NCBI RefSeq assembly: GCF_049898325.1
Contig: NZ_JAFCXL010000001.1
Span: 1-64,000 of the forward strand
Length of the DNA: 64,000 bases
From: JAFCUW01 sp049898325
GTDB taxonomy: Bacteria > Pseudomonadota > Gammaproteobacteria > Burkholderiales > Burkholderiaceae_D
Reading direction: 5' to 3'
This document shows, in pieces, positions 41,599 to 51,478 of the stretch. Numbering within the stretch: the first letter of the stretch is position 1; every line of letters begins with the position of its first letter. The notes beneath the pieces were generated by a model, which was not told the origin of the DNA, ran no database searches, and worked only from the letters and a program-made list of their open reading frames with translations. The position numbers and the translations under genes were made by a program.

Positions 41599-43160
41599 TG
41601 CTGCGCAAGGTCCGCGCAGCGCCCATCCTGGCCACCCGGCCGCGCGGCACGCTGTGGCCGATGCTGGCCGCCGCCATTGCCGGCGGCCTGTCGCTGTTCT
41701 CGTTCGCCCCGTTCGGCGCCTGGCCGCTGCAGTTCGCCCTGCTCGCCTTCGTGTTTTACCAGGTCGGCATGGACACCTCGGTGCGCCGCGCCAGCGCGAT
41801 CGGCTGGGCCTTCGGCCTGGGCTGGTCGGTGGCCGGCATGCACTGGCTGTATATCGCCATCACCCGCTTCGGCGGCTTGCCGGGACCGGTCGCGGCGCTG
41901 GCGCTGCTGCTGCTGGGCGCCTACATGGGCCTGTTCGCCGGCCTGGCCATGGGCGTGGCCGCCTGGCTGCGGCGGCGCTGGTCGCTGCCCGTGGCCGCCT
42001 ACCTGCTGCTGGTGCTGCCGGCCTGCTGGGGCCTGTCCGAATGGCTGCGCGGCTGGGTGTTTACGGGCTTTCCGTGGGCCTCGTCCGGCTACGCCCACAC
42101 GGGCAGCGCGCTGGCCGGCTACGCCCCCATCGTCGGCGTGTATGGCGTGGGCGTGCTGGTGGCCGTGTGCGGCGCCTGCCTGACCATGCTGACCCAGCGC
42201 GCGCGCTGGCCCGCGATCGGCCTGCTGGCGGCCATCCTCGCGCTGGGCCTGGGCCTGCGCCAGCTCGACTGGACGCGCCCCCACGGCAAGCCGCTGTCCG
42301 TGCGCCTGTTGCAAGGTAACGTCGCCCAGGACGAGAAATTCGACCCCTTGCATCTGCGCGACGCCCTCGACCTGTACCACGACCTGATCACCGCCGCCCC
42401 GGCCGACCTGATCGCCACGCCGGAAACGGCGATCGTGCTCTACCCCTACCAGCTGCCGCCCGACTACCTGCCGTCGCTGGCCAGCTTCGCGCGCGCCAGC
42501 GGCAGCGCCCTGCTGGTGGGCATGCCGCTGGCGGCCAGCCAGGAAGACGCGCTGCACAATGCCGCCAACGCCATCGCCGGCATGGCCCCGGACGGCGCCA
42601 GCTACCGCTTCGACAAGCAGCACCTGGTGCCGTTTGGCGAGTTCGTGCCCACCGGTTTTCGCTGGTTCGTCGACATGATGGCGATCCCGCTGGGCGACTT
42701 CAAGCGGGGCGCCGCGGTGCAGGCGCCGTTCGCCGTCAAGGACCAGTTCGTGCTGCCGAACGTCTGCTACGAAGACGCCTTCGGCGAAGAAATCGCCCTG
42801 CAGCTGCGCGCGTCCGCCACCCCCGCCACCATGCTGCTCAACGCCTCCAACCTGGCCTGGTACGGCCAGTCGGTGGCGATCCCCCAGCATTTGCAGATCT
42901 CGCGCATGCGCGCCATCGAAACGGGCCGGCCCATGCTGCGCGCCACCAACACCGGCGCCACCGCCATCATCGACCCGCACGGCGCCGTGCTGGCATCGCT
43001 GCCGGCAGACCAGCGGGGCGTGCTCAGCGCGTCCGTGCAGGGCATGCGCGGCAACACCCCGTACATCGTCTGCGGCAACCTGCTGTTCCTGGCGCTGGCC
43101 GGCGTCGCCCTCGCTTGCGCGTGGTGGCGCGGCCGGGTGGCGCGCCAGAACGTCGAATAA
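41598..43160 (+). CDS. lnt: Apolipoprotein N-acyltransferase Lnt
   Basis: The 520-residue inner-membrane enzyme has about six helices followed by a C-N hydrolase domain (about 225-490) with the triad visible: ATPETAIVLYP (Glu), KQHLVPFGEFVP (Lys) and NVCYEDAFGEE (Cys). It adds the third acyl chain to lipoproteins. It is coupled to corC by overlap (TGATG). Confidence 0.97.
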   Translation: MLRKVRAAPILATRPRGTLWPMLAAAIAGGLSLFSFAPFGAWPLQFALLAFVFYQVGMDTSVRRASAIGWAFGLGWSVAGMHWLYIAITRFGGLPGPVAALALLLLGAYMGLFAGLAMGVAAWLRRRWSLPVAAYLLLVLPACWGLSEWLRGWVFTGFPWASSGYAHTGSALAGYAPIVGVYGVGVLVAVCGACLTMLTQRARWPAIGLLAAILALGLGLRQLDWTRPHGKPLSVRLLQGNVAQDEKFDPLHLRDALDLYHDLITAAPADLIATPETAIVLYPYQLPPDYLPSLASFARASGSALLVGMPLAASQEDALHNAANAIAGMAPDGASYRFDKQHLVPFGEFVPTGFRWFVDMMAIPLGDFKRGAAVQAPFAVKDQFVLPNVCYEDAFGEEIALQLRASATPATMLLNASNLAWYGQSVAIPQHLQISRMRAIETGRPMLRATNTGATAIIDPHGAVLASLPADQRGVLSASVQGMRGNTPYIVCGNLLFLALAGVALACAWWRGRVARQNVE

Positions 43161-43258
43161 TCGTGTTCCGCTCCCAGCGGCCCCTTAAAAACCGCTAAAA
43201 TTAGCCATTTAGCACTTTCACTTTATTGCTCGCCGTCAAACGCGCGGCACATGCCACG

Positions 43259-44185
43259 ATGCTCACATTCCAACAAATCATTTTGACCTTGCAATCCTAC
43301 TGGGACAAGCAAGGCTGCGCCCTGCTCCAGCCCTACGATCTGGAAGTGGGCGCCGGTACGTTTCACACTGGCACCTTCCTGCGCGCGATCGGTCCGGAAC
43401 CATGGCGCGCCGCCTACGTGCAGCCGTCGCGCCGCCCGAAAGACGGCCGCTACGGCGAAAACCCGAACCGCCTCCAGCATTACTACCAGTACCAGGTGGT
43501 ACTCAAGCCGGCGCCGGAAAACATCCTCGATTTGTACCTGGGCTCGCTGGAAGCGCTGGGGCTCGACTTGAAGCAGAACGACGTCCGCTTCGTCGAGGAC
43601 GACTGGGAAAGCCCCACCCTGGGCGCGTGGGGCCTGGGCTGGGAAGTCTGGCTCAATGGCATGGAAGTGACGCAGTTCACCTATTTCCAGCAAGTTGGCG
43701 GTCTCGACTGCAAACCCGTGCTGGGCGAAATCACCTACGGCATCGAGCGCCTGGCCATGTACCTGCAGGGCGTGGAAAACGTCTACGACCTGGTGTGGAC
43801 CACCTGGCAGGAAAACGGCGAAACCAGGTCGCTGTCCTACGGCGACGTGTTCCACCAGAACGAGGTCGAGCAGTCGACCTACAATTTCGAGCACGCCAAC
43901 ACGGAACTGCTGTTTGGCCAGTTCGCCAACCACGAGTCCGAAGCGAAGCGCCTGATCGAGTTGCAACTGACCCTGCCCGCCTACGAGCAGATCATGCGCG
44001 CCTCGCACAGCTTCAATATGCTCGACGCGCGCGGCGCCATTTCCGTCACCGAGCGGGCGGCCTATATCGGCCGCGTGCGCACGCTCTCGCGCCTGGTCGC
44101 CCAGGCCTATTACGAGTCGCGCGAAAAGCTCGGCTTCCCCATGGCGCCGAAAGCGCCCCTCGCCGACGCCGACGCCACTGCCTGA
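43259..44185 (+). CDS. glyQ: Glycyl-tRNA synthetase alpha subunit
   Basis: The 308-residue class-II subunit shows LTFQQIILTLQSYWDKQGCALLQPYD, TFLRAIGPEPWRAAYVQPSRRP (motif 2 region) and NGMEVTQFTYFQQVGG, DGYG and YGIERLAMY (motif 3). It forms an alpha2beta2 enzyme with glyS, which starts 15 bp downstream. Confidence 0.98.
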   Translation: MLTFQQIILTLQSYWDKQGCALLQPYDLEVGAGTFHTGTFLRAIGPEPWRAAYVQPSRRPKDGRYGENPNRLQHYYQYQVVLKPAPENILDLYLGSLEALGLDLKQNDVRFVEDDWESPTLGAWGLGWEVWLNGMEVTQFTYFQQVGGLDCKPVLGEITYGIERLAMYLQGVENVYDLVWTTWQENGETRSLSYGDVFHQNEVEQSTYNFEHANTELLFGQFANHESEAKRLIELQLTLPAYEQIMRASHSFNMLDARGAISVTERAAYIGRVRTLSRLVAQAYYESREKLGFPMAPKAPLADADATA

Positions 44186-44200
44186 TTAAAGAATAACAAC

Positions 44201-46288
44201 ATGAACCACACTTTATTAGTCGAATTGCGCACCGAAGAACTGCCACCGAAAGCCCTCGTCAAACTGGGCGCCGCCTTTGCCAACGGCATCGAACAGGGCT
44301 TGCGCGCGCGCGATTTTCTGGGCGCCGACAGCGTCGTGACGGCGTATTCCACGCCGCGCCGCCTGGCCGTGTCGATCACCGACGTGCGCCCCACTTCGCC
44401 CGACAAATCGATCCGCGAAAAAGTGCTGCCGGTGTCGGTGGCGCTCGACGCTGCCGGCAATCCGACCGCGCCGCTGGCGAAAAAACTGGCCGCCATGGGC
44501 CGCGCCGACGTCACCGTGGCGCAGCTCGAACGGGCCGTCGACGGCAAGGCCGAGAGCTTTTTTTACAGCTACACCGCCGACGGCGTGGCCCTGGCCAGCG
44601 GCCTGCAGGCGGCCTTCGACGAAGCGCTGGCCAAGCTGCCGATTCCTAAACTGATGAGCTACCAGCGCCCCGATGGCGCCACCGTGCAGTTCGTCCGTCC
44701 CGCCCATTCGCTCATCGCCCTGCATGGCGAAGACATCGTGCCTTTGACGGCACTGGGCCTGAGCGCCGGCCGCGTCACCCTGGGCCACCGCTTCCTCTCG
44801 AGCGGACTGCCGATTTCGATTTCGCACCCCGTCAACTACGCCGGCATGCTGGAAAACGAAGGCAAGGTCATCGCCAGCACGGCCGCCCGCAAGGACGTCA
44901 TCCGCGCGGCCCTGCTGGAAAAAGCGGGCGCGGACCTGGTGCTCATGCCCGAGGCCCTGCTCGACGAAGTGGCCGCGCTGGTCGAGTGGCCGGTGGTGTA
45001 CGAATGCCGGTTCGAAGAAGCGTTCCTGGCGGTGCCGCAGGAATGCCTGATCCTGACCATGCAGACCAACCAGAAGTATTTCGCCCTCACGGACGGCGCC
45101 GGCAAGCTGCGTTCGCGCTTCCTGATCGTCTCGAACATCGCCACGAGCACGCCCGAGCACATCATCGGCGGCAACGAGCGCGTGGTGCGCCCGCGTCTGT
45201 CGGACGCCAAGTTCTTTTTCGAGCAGGACAAGAAAAAAACCCTGGCCGCGCGCCTGCCGCTGCTGGCCAACGTGGTCTACCACAACAAGCTGGGCACGCA
45301 GGCCGCGCGCACCACGCGCGTGACGCGCCTGGCCGGCGCCATCGCCGCCCGCCTCGGCTACGACGTCGCGCTGGCCGAACGGGGCGCGGCGCTGGCCAAG
45401 GCCGACCTGCTCACCGACATGGTCGGCGAATTCCCCGAGCTGCAAGGCATCATGGGCACCTATTACGCGCGCCACGACGGCGAGCCGGAAGAAGTGGCGC
45501 TGGCCGCCTCCGAGCACTATCAGCCCCGCTTTGCCGGCGACAGCCTGCCGACCACGCCCACCGGCACCGCCGTGGCGCTGGCCGACAAGCTCGAAACGCT
45601 GGTGGGCATCTGGTCGATCGGCCTGGCGCCCACCGGCGACAAGGACCCGTTCGCCCTGCGCCGCCACGCGCTGGGGGTGCTGCGCATGCTGCTGGAAAAA
45701 CGCCTGCCGCTGTCGATCTCGGCCCTCCTGATGGACGCCGCCGCCGTGTTCGACGACCAGGCCGGCTTCAAGGATCCGTCGTTTGAAGTGGCCAGCTTCA
45801 TCATCGACCGCCTGCGCGGCGTGCTGCGCGAACGGGGCTTTTCCAGCAATGAAGTCGAAGCGGTGCTGGCGCAGCAGCCGGACCGCCTCGACGACATCGT
45901 CCAGCGGCTCGACGCCGTCAAGGCGTTCGCGGCGATGCCGGAAGCGGCCTCGCTGGCCGCGGCCAACAAGCGCATCACCAACATCCTGAAAAAAGCCGAA
46001 GGCGCCGTCGGCACGGTCGACGCAGCGCTGCTGCAGGAAGCGGCCGAAAAAACCCTGGCCGCCAGCGTGGCGCGGGTGCAGCCGGAAGTGGCGGCGGCGT
46101 TCGCCCGCGGCGACTTCACGGGAACGCTCAAGATGCTGTCGCAACTGCGCGACGACGTCGACGGCTTCTTCAATGACGTCATGGTCAACGCCGAGGACCC
46201 GGCGCTGCGCCACAACCGCCTGGCCTTGCTGGCGCAATTGCATGGCATGATGAACCGCGTGGCCGACATTTCCAAGCTGGCCGCTTAA
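44201..46288 (+). CDS. glyS: Glycyl-tRNA synthetase beta subunit
   Basis: The 695-residue beta subunit has the family start LLVELRTEELPPKALVKL, FVRPAHSLIALHGEDIVP, ECLILTMQTNQKYF and the C-terminal anticodon-binding DALR-like region. It follows glyQ and precedes gmhB, the usual order. Confidence 0.98.
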   Translation: MNHTLLVELRTEELPPKALVKLGAAFANGIEQGLRARDFLGADSVVTAYSTPRRLAVSITDVRPTSPDKSIREKVLPVSVALDAAGNPTAPLAKKLAAMGRADVTVAQLERAVDGKAESFFYSYTADGVALASGLQAAFDEALAKLPIPKLMSYQRPDGATVQFVRPAHSLIALHGEDIVPLTALGLSAGRVTLGHRFLSSGLPISISHPVNYAGMLENEGKVIASTAARKDVIRAALLEKAGADLVLMPEALLDEVAALVEWPVVYECRFEEAFLAVPQECLILTMQTNQKYFALTDGAGKLRSRFLIVSNIATSTPEHIIGGNERVVRPRLSDAKFFFEQDKKKTLAARLPLLANVVYHNKLGTQAARTTRVTRLAGAIAARLGYDVALAERGAALAKADLLTDMVGEFPELQGIMGTYYARHDGEPEEVALAASEHYQPRFAGDSLPTTPTGTAVALADKLETLVGIWSIGLAPTGDKDPFALRRHALGVLRMLLEKRLPLSISALLMDAAAVFDDQAGFKDPSFEVASFIIDRLRGVLRERGFSSNEVEAVLAQQPDRLDDIVQRLDAVKAFAAMPEAASLAAANKRITNILKKAEGAVGTVDAALLQEAAEKTLAASVARVQPEVAAAFARGDFTGTLKMLSQLRDDVDGFFNDVMVNAEDPALRHNRLALLAQLHGMMNRVADISKLAA

Positions 46289-46310
46289 GCTTTTGACAGG
46301 AGCCGCCGCC

Positions 46311-46865
46311 ATGAAAATGATCATCCTCGACCGCGATGGCGTGATCAACCACGATTCGCCCGACTTCATCAAGTCGCCCGCCGAGTGGGTGCCGATTCCC
46401 GGCTCGCTCGAAGCGATCGCGCGCCTGAATCAGGCCGGCTACCGGGTGGTGGTGGCGTCGAACCAGTCCGGCATCGCGCGCGAACTGTTCGACATGAACA
46501 TTCTCAACACGATCCACCAGAAGCTCCATTCGCACGCGCAGATGGCCGGCGCGCAGATCGACGCCATCTTCTTCTGCCCCCATGCGGCCATCGACAACTG
46601 CGATTGCAGAAAGCCGAAGGCCGGCATGTTCGAAGAAATCGGCAAGCGCTTCAAGGTGAGCCTGCGCGGCGTGCCCACCGTGGGCGACTCGCTGCGCGAC
46701 CTGCAGGCCGGCTTCAAATCGGGCTGCACGCCCTACCTGGTGCTCACCGGCAAAGGCCAGAAGACCATGGAAACGGGCGGCCTGCCGCCCGGCACCCAGG
46801 TCTTCGACGACCTCGCCAGCATGGTCAGCCACCTGCTCAAATCTCCCCACCCTACTTCCACCTGA
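46311..46865 (+). CDS. gmhB: D-glycero-D-manno-heptose 1,7-bisphosphate 7-phosphatase
   Basis: The 184-residue HAD-family enzyme has the nucleophile motif LDRDGVINHDS, the second-motif serine in VVASNQSGIAR, and the structural zinc cysteines in CPHAAIDNCDC. It makes heptose 1-phosphate for ADP-heptose used by WaaC (50487). AGGAG precedes ATG 46311. Confidence 0.96.
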   Translation: MKMIILDRDGVINHDSPDFIKSPAEWVPIPGSLEAIARLNQAGYRVVVASNQSGIARELFDMNILNTIHQKLHSHAQMAGAQIDAIFFCPHAAIDNCDCRKPKAGMFEEIGKRFKVSLRGVPTVGDSLRDLQAGFKSGCTPYLVLTGKGQKTMETGGLPPGTQVFDDLASMVSHLLKSPHPTST

Positions 46866-46886
46866 CCGCTTTCCCGGAGACCCCCA

Positions 46887-47627
46887 TTGCGTAATATCGG
46901 CCTGTTCCTGCGTTCCCTGTTGTTCACCATTGTGATGGTCCTCGCCACCGTGATCTGGGTGTGCGTCTGCCTGCTGGCGGCGCCCCTGCCGTATAACCAG
47001 CGTTACTGGGTGACCTCGCGCTGGAACGTTTTCGTGATCTGGTGCGCCAAGGTCATCTGCGGCATCCACTACCAGTTCAAGGGCTACGACAATCTGCCCG
47101 ACGCGCCCGCCATCGTGCTGTCGAAGCACCAGTCGGCATGGGAGACGATTTTCCTGCTGCCCTCGCTGACCCGGCCACTGGTGTACGTGTTCAAAAAAGA
47201 GATCCTGTATATTCCCTTTTTTGGCTGGGGCATGGCGCTGCTGCGCATGATCCCGATCGACCGCAAGCAGGGCAAGAACGCCTTCCGCCAGGTGGTCGCG
47301 CAGGGCAAGCGCCGGCTCGCCGATGGCCAGTGGATTATCATGTTCCCCGAGGGGACCCGGATTCCCGTCGGCCAGGCCGGCAAGTACAAGAGCGGCGGCA
47401 CCCGCCTGGCCATCGAGACGCAGGCGGTGGTGGTGCCGATTGCCCATAACTCGGGGGAATACTGGCCGAAGAATTCGTTTCTGAAGCGCCCCGGCACCAT
47501 TACCGTCTCGATCGGCAAACCGATTTCGCCAGTGGGACACACGCCCGACAGCATGATGCAAGAGGTAGAAAATTGGATAGAGTCAGAAATGCGCGTCATT
47601 TCGCCCCACGCCTACAACGCTGGCTGA
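46887..47627 (+). CDS. plsC: 1-acyl-glycerol-3-phosphate O-acyltransferase (PlsC type)
   Basis: A 246-residue membrane-anchored acyltransferase with N-terminal helix (about 10-35), the catalytic SKHQSAWET (HX4E form), the PFFGWGMALL segment and FPEGTR motif. It makes phosphatidate. TTG 46887, preceded by GGAG, is the likely start. It follows gmhB directly. Confidence 0.93.
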   Translation: MRNIGLFLRSLLFTIVMVLATVIWVCVCLLAAPLPYNQRYWVTSRWNVFVIWCAKVICGIHYQFKGYDNLPDAPAIVLSKHQSAWETIFLLPSLTRPLVYVFKKEILYIPFFGWGMALLRMIPIDRKQGKNAFRQVVAQGKRRLADGQWIIMFPEGTRIPVGQAGKYKSGGTRLAIETQAVVVPIAHNSGEYWPKNSFLKRPGTITVSIGKPISPVGHTPDSMMQEVENWIESEMRVISPHAYNAG

Positions 47628-48577
47628 GTGGTGCCGGTGAGCTGATCGGCATCCGCGGGCCGCAGCCCGCTGCCACCTCTCCGCGCAAACTCGATGGGCA
47701 ACAGCTCGAGCTGTTCGCCCAGGAGTACTTTGCCGCTCTCGAACCGGCCGCCGCCCCGGCGTCGCCGCCGCAGGTGCTGTTCAAGGCGCCACCGCCACCG
47801 CGGGTGGCGCTGCCCACCCCGCCGCCGGCACCGCCCGGCGCGCCGCCGCTGCGCCGCATCGAGCTCGGCGCCCACGCCATCGACTACGTCCTGCGCCGCA
47901 CCGCGCGCCGCTCGATCGGCTTCATGATCGATGACGACGGCCTGCGCGTGACGGCGCCCAAGCGCCTCAATCTCGCTGAAATCGACAGCGCCATCCGCGC
48001 CAAGCAGCGCTGGATCGTCACCAAGCTGGAAGAACGGGGCGAACGGCGCGTGCTGCGCCAGAAGAAACCGCCGCTGCAATGGGTCGACGGCGCCGCCCTG
48101 CCCTACCTGGGCGGCGCGCTGACCTTGCGCCTGCAAGCGGCAGCGCGCAGTCACTGCCGCTACGACGAGGCGGCAGGCGAACTGCACGTGGGCGTCGTCG
48201 ACGGCCTCGAGGAATGGCAACTGCGCGAACGGGTCAGGCTGTGGCTGCAGGACCAGGCGCGCACCCTGTTCGCCGAACGCATGGCCCTGTATGCGCCGCG
48301 CCTGGGCGTGCACTACCGCTCACTGACGCTGTCGTCGGCCGGCACCCGCTGGGGCTCGTGCACGGTGGGCGGCAGCATCCGCCTGAACTGGCGCTTGATT
48401 CATTTTCCCCTGTCGCTGGTCGATTACGTCGTCGCCCACGAACTGGCGCACCTGCGCGAGATGAACCACAGCGCGCGCTTCTGGGAGACGGTGGGCGCGG
48501 TGTATCCCGATTACGACGGCGCCAAGGCGGCGCTGCGCAAGCTGTCGCAGGAATTGCCGGTGATTTTTCCTGACTAG
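47573..48577 (+). CDS. YgjP/DUF45-type M48-like metallopeptidase
   Basis: A 334-residue protein with a C-terminal zinc peptidase domain: the helix VAHELAHLREMNHSARFW provides the HExxH and downstream histidine/tryptophan of the YgjP family. A DUF45 core (SLTLSSAGTRWGSC) lies before it. The N-terminal third is proline-rich and linker-like. TTG 47573, with AGAGG before it, overlaps plsC by 55 bp; no better start is visible. Function is uncertain. Confidence 0.82.
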   Translation: MDRVRNARHFAPRLQRWLSGAGELIGIRGPQPAATSPRKLDGQQLELFAQEYFAALEPAAAPASPPQVLFKAPPPPRVALPTPPPAPPGAPPLRRIELGAHAIDYVLRRTARRSIGFMIDDDGLRVTAPKRLNLAEIDSAIRAKQRWIVTKLEERGERRVLRQKKPPLQWVDGAALPYLGGALTLRLQAAARSHCRYDEAAGELHVGVVDGLEEWQLRERVRLWLQDQARTLFAERMALYAPRLGVHYRSLTLSSAGTRWGSCTVGGSIRLNWRLIHFPLSLVDYVVAHELAHLREMNHSARFWETVGAVYPDYDGAKAALRKLSQELPVIFPD

Positions 48578-48601
48578 AGATTATACGCGATTGCGCATAA
48601 T

Positions 48602-49141
48602 TTACGGATGCGTCCTGATCCAGGTCGCGTAGCCGGCCAGGCTGGCCGACTGCGCCGCATCGAGACAGCGGGCGGGCAACGGCAGGGTGCCCCGTTTTAA
48701 CAGCAGCATGCGCCCGCGCGGATAGCTGCGCATGCCGACGACGTCGTCCCAGGCGATCAGGGTGACGCCGGCCGGCCCGCTGCGCACGATGCCGTGGCGG
48801 TCGATGGTGAACTGATAGGTGGTGCGCGAGCGGCCTTGCAGGAAAAAGTGCCAGGCGGCCGACCAGGTGCTTTTGCAGCGCATGTACCAGCTGGCCGGGG
48901 CGGCGATGCGGCGGCGGCGGATCAGGTAGCCTGCGTGCTGCCACATGAAGGCGGCATATTCCCACGAGCCGTAGCGGACGGAAAATTCGATCGGCGCCAG
49001 CGTGGCGGCGTCCTGCTCGTGCAGGAAGGGCGTCTGGTGCTGCGAGTGAACAAGCACCAGCGGCTCCGGGTCGCTGTGCTGCTGCACCAGCGCGGCCACT
49101 GGCTTACGGCTACCCACAGGCTTCGGATGGTTGAACCACAT
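48602..49141 (-). CDS. YcxB-like protein
   Basis: The 179-residue protein has a charged N-terminus, a hydrophobic segment around 90-110, and a C-terminal strand-rich domain (YQFTIDRHGIVRSGPAGVTLIAWDDVVGMR...) of YcxB type. The usual two membrane helices of the family are not well formed, so the first is only weak. Function unknown. It lies tail to tail with the metallopeptidase. Confidence 0.6.
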   Translation of the reverse strand: MWFNHPKPVGSRKPVAALVQQHSDPEPLVLVHSQHQTPFLHEQDAATLAPIEFSVRYGSWEYAAFMWQHAGYLIRRRRIAAPASWYMRCKSTWSAAWHFFLQGRSRTTYQFTIDRHGIVRSGPAGVTLIAWDDVVGMRSYPRGRMLLLKRGTLPLPARCLDAAQSASLAGYATWIRTHP

Positions 49142-49194
49142 GCGCGTCCCCGTTCGCCCTTTTGTCAGGGCTTAAAAAAACCATGGTAGCAAAT

Positions 49195-50490
49195 TTAATA
49201 AATCAGCCCCTGCAATAATTCAACCGTGCGCGTTGTTGCGCCGCCGTGCATTTGGGCGAAGCGAAACCCCGCCTCGCCCATGCTGCGGCGGGCCGTTTCG
49301 TCGAGCAGCAGCGCGCGTGCCTGGACCAGCATGTCGGCCGCATCAAGCACCCGGCTGGCGGCGCCGATGGCAACCGCTTCATCGCTGGCCACGGCGAAAT
49401 TGAAGGTGTGATCGCCGATCAGCACCGGCTTGCCGGTGGCGCAAGCCTCGATCAGGTTCTGGCCGCCCAGCGGCAGCAGGCTGCCGCCGATGAAGGCGCA
49501 ATCGCAGGCGGCATAATACGCCACCATCTCGCCCATCGAGTCGCCCACCAGCACATCGACGGCGGCATCGAGCTCGACCCCGTCCTGGCCCAGCGCGGAG
49601 CGGCGCGCCACCTTGAAGCCGCGCGCGTGCGCCAGTTGCGCCACTTCGTCGAAGCGCTGCGGATGGCGCGGCACGATCAACAGCAGCATGCCAGGCAAGC
49701 GCCCCGGCATGGCCTTGAAGGCGTCGAGAATGAGCGCCTCCTCGCCCTCGCGGGTGCTGGCGCACAGCAGCACGGGACGGCCGGCCTCGGCAAGCGCATC
49801 GATCCGCTGGCGCAGGAAGGCACCCTTGGCCAGCGCCGCCGCCGGCACGGCGACATCGAACTTGATGTTGCCGGTGACGACGACCTGGCGCGCACCCAGC
49901 GAGCGCACGCGCGCGGCATCGAGTTCGGTCTGCGCCGCCACCAGCGATATCGCCGACGCCGCCTCCGTCATCAACGGGCCCAGGCGCCGCGCCCGCTGCA
50001 GCGAGCGCTCCGACAGGCGCGCATTGACCAAGGCCACCGTGATGCCACGCGCCTTGCACACCGCGATCAGGTTGGGCCACACCTCGGTCTCCATCAGGAT
50101 GCAGACACGGGGCGTGAAGTGGCGCATGAAGCGGGTCAGCTTGGTGACCATGTCGTAGGGCATGTACGACTGGACGAAACGCTCGCCGTGGCGCGCGTAC
50201 AGCGCCTGGCCGGCGGCGCGGCCGGTCGGCGTCATGTGGGTCATCAGGATGCGGCTGTTCGGATACAGCGCCATCAGGGCATCGACCAGCGGTTCGGCGG
50301 CGCGCGTCTCGCCCACCGACACGGCGTGGATCCACAGCGTGTGCCAGCCGGCCCCGCGCGGGCCGTAATGGCCGCGCCGCTCGTTCCAGTGCTGGCGATA
50401 GCCCTTTTCACGCAGCCCGCGCCACCACAGGCGCGCCAGCACCAGGGGCATGGCCAGGCGCCACAGCAGGCTGTAGGTGCCGCGCCTCAT
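49195..50490 (-). CDS. waaA: 3-deoxy-D-manno-octulosonic acid transferase (Kdo transferase)
   Basis: The 431-residue enzyme has one N-terminal membrane helix region and the GT30 motifs: WIHAVSVGETRAAEPLV (catalytic glutamate), METEVWPNL, VALVNARLSERSL, VTGNIKFD, and FIGGSLLPLGGQNLIEACATGKPV. It adds Kdo to lipid A. ATG 50490 overlaps the waaC stop, so the two are translated together. Confidence 0.97.
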   Translation of the reverse strand: MRRGTYSLLWRLAMPLVLARLWWRGLREKGYRQHWNERRGHYGPRGAGWHTLWIHAVSVGETRAAEPLVDALMALYPNSRILMTHMTPTGRAAGQALYARHGERFVQSYMPYDMVTKLTRFMRHFTPRVCILMETEVWPNLIAVCKARGITVALVNARLSERSLQRARRLGPLMTEAASAISLVAAQTELDAARVRSLGARQVVVTGNIKFDVAVPAAALAKGAFLRQRIDALAEAGRPVLLCASTREGEEALILDAFKAMPGRLPGMLLLIVPRHPQRFDEVAQLAHARGFKVARRSALGQDGVELDAAVDVLVGDSMGEMVAYYAACDCAFIGGSLLPLGGQNLIEACATGKPVLIGDHTFNFAVASDEAVAIGAASRVLDAADMLVQARALLLDETARRSMGEAGFRFAQMHGGATTRTVELLQGLIY

Positions 50491-51467
50491 GCCCGACCCA
50501 GCAAGGCCAGCGCGGCCGCGCTGACCGTCTCCAACGAGGGCGGCGCACCCTGCTCGCCCAGGTTGACGATCAGGGGCGACCAGTTGCCCTCGGTCTTCCA
50601 GCGCGGCGAATCGGCATAGATTTCCACGGTCGGGCGCAGGAAGGCGGCGGCGATGTGGGTCAGCCCCGTGTCCACGCCCACCGCCAGGGCGGCATTGCGC
50701 GCCAGCGTGACGGCGCCGTCCATTGACAGCTTCGGCAGTACGCGGGCATGCGGCACAGCGGCGGCGATCGCCTCGGCCTCGGCCTGTTCGGCCGGCGAAC
50801 CCCACGCCAGCAGCACCGGCATCGGCGCCAGGCGGGCGCCGAGCGCGATCCAGCTGGCGCGTGGCCATTGCTTGGCAGCGCGCGCGGTGCCGTGAAAGAA
50901 CACCGCGTAGGGGGCCGCCGGCATCCAGTCGGGGCGCGCGGCGCCATCGACGGCGGGCAGGCCGAAGTCGGGCGCGCTGTCAACGGCGTAGCCGAGCGCC
51001 CTGGCCGCCACCAGCCGGCCGCGCGCCACCGCATGGGTGCGCGGATCGAGCTTGATGCTGTCGGTATGAAAAATACGCGAGATCGCTTCGTAGCCGGAGC
51101 CTTCGCTGCCGTTGCCCAGGCCGATCTTGCGTCCGCCGGGAGCGAGCCGGGCCGCGCCCATGATGACGCCGGTCTTGAGCAGGCCCTGGGTGTCGAACAC
51201 CAGGTCGTAACGCTCTTCGCGCAGGTCGCGCCAGAATTGACCCAGCTCGCGCCGGGTGGCGGGGCTGGTCAGGCTTTTTCGCCAGCGGCGCAGGGCGAAC
51301 GGCACGATCTTGCGCACGCGCGGATTGAGGCGCACCAGGCTGACGTAGGCCTCTTCGACCACCCAGTCGATGACGGCGTGCGGGTACTGGCGCGCCAGGT
51401 CGGCCACCATCGGCAGATTGTGCAGCACATCGCCCATCGATGACACGCGCACCAGCAGAATTTTCAA
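50487..51467 (-). CDS. waaC: Heptosyltransferase I WaaC
   Basis: The 326-residue GT9 enzyme begins MKILLVRVSSMGDVLHNLP and shows FHGTARAAKQWP and VGVDTGLTHIAAAFLRPTVEIY (nucleotide-sugar binding). It adds the first heptose to Kdo2-lipid A from ADP-heptose, fed by GmhB (46311). It overlaps waaA by four bases and starts 11 bp after the phosphomannomutase. Confidence 0.96.
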   Translation of the reverse strand: MKILLVRVSSMGDVLHNLPMVADLARQYPHAVIDWVVEEAYVSLVRLNPRVRKIVPFALRRWRKSLTSPATRRELGQFWRDLREERYDLVFDTQGLLKTGVIMGAARLAPGGRKIGLGNGSEGSGYEAISRIFHTDSIKLDPRTHAVARGRLVAARALGYAVDSAPDFGLPAVDGAARPDWMPAAPYAVFFHGTARAAKQWPRASWIALGARLAPMPVLLAWGSPAEQAEAEAIAAAVPHARVLPKLSMDGAVTLARNAALAVGVDTGLTHIAAAFLRPTVEIYADSPRWKTEGNWSPLIVNLGEQGAPPSLETVSAAALALLGRA

Positions 51468-51478
51468 ACCGCGGTCCG

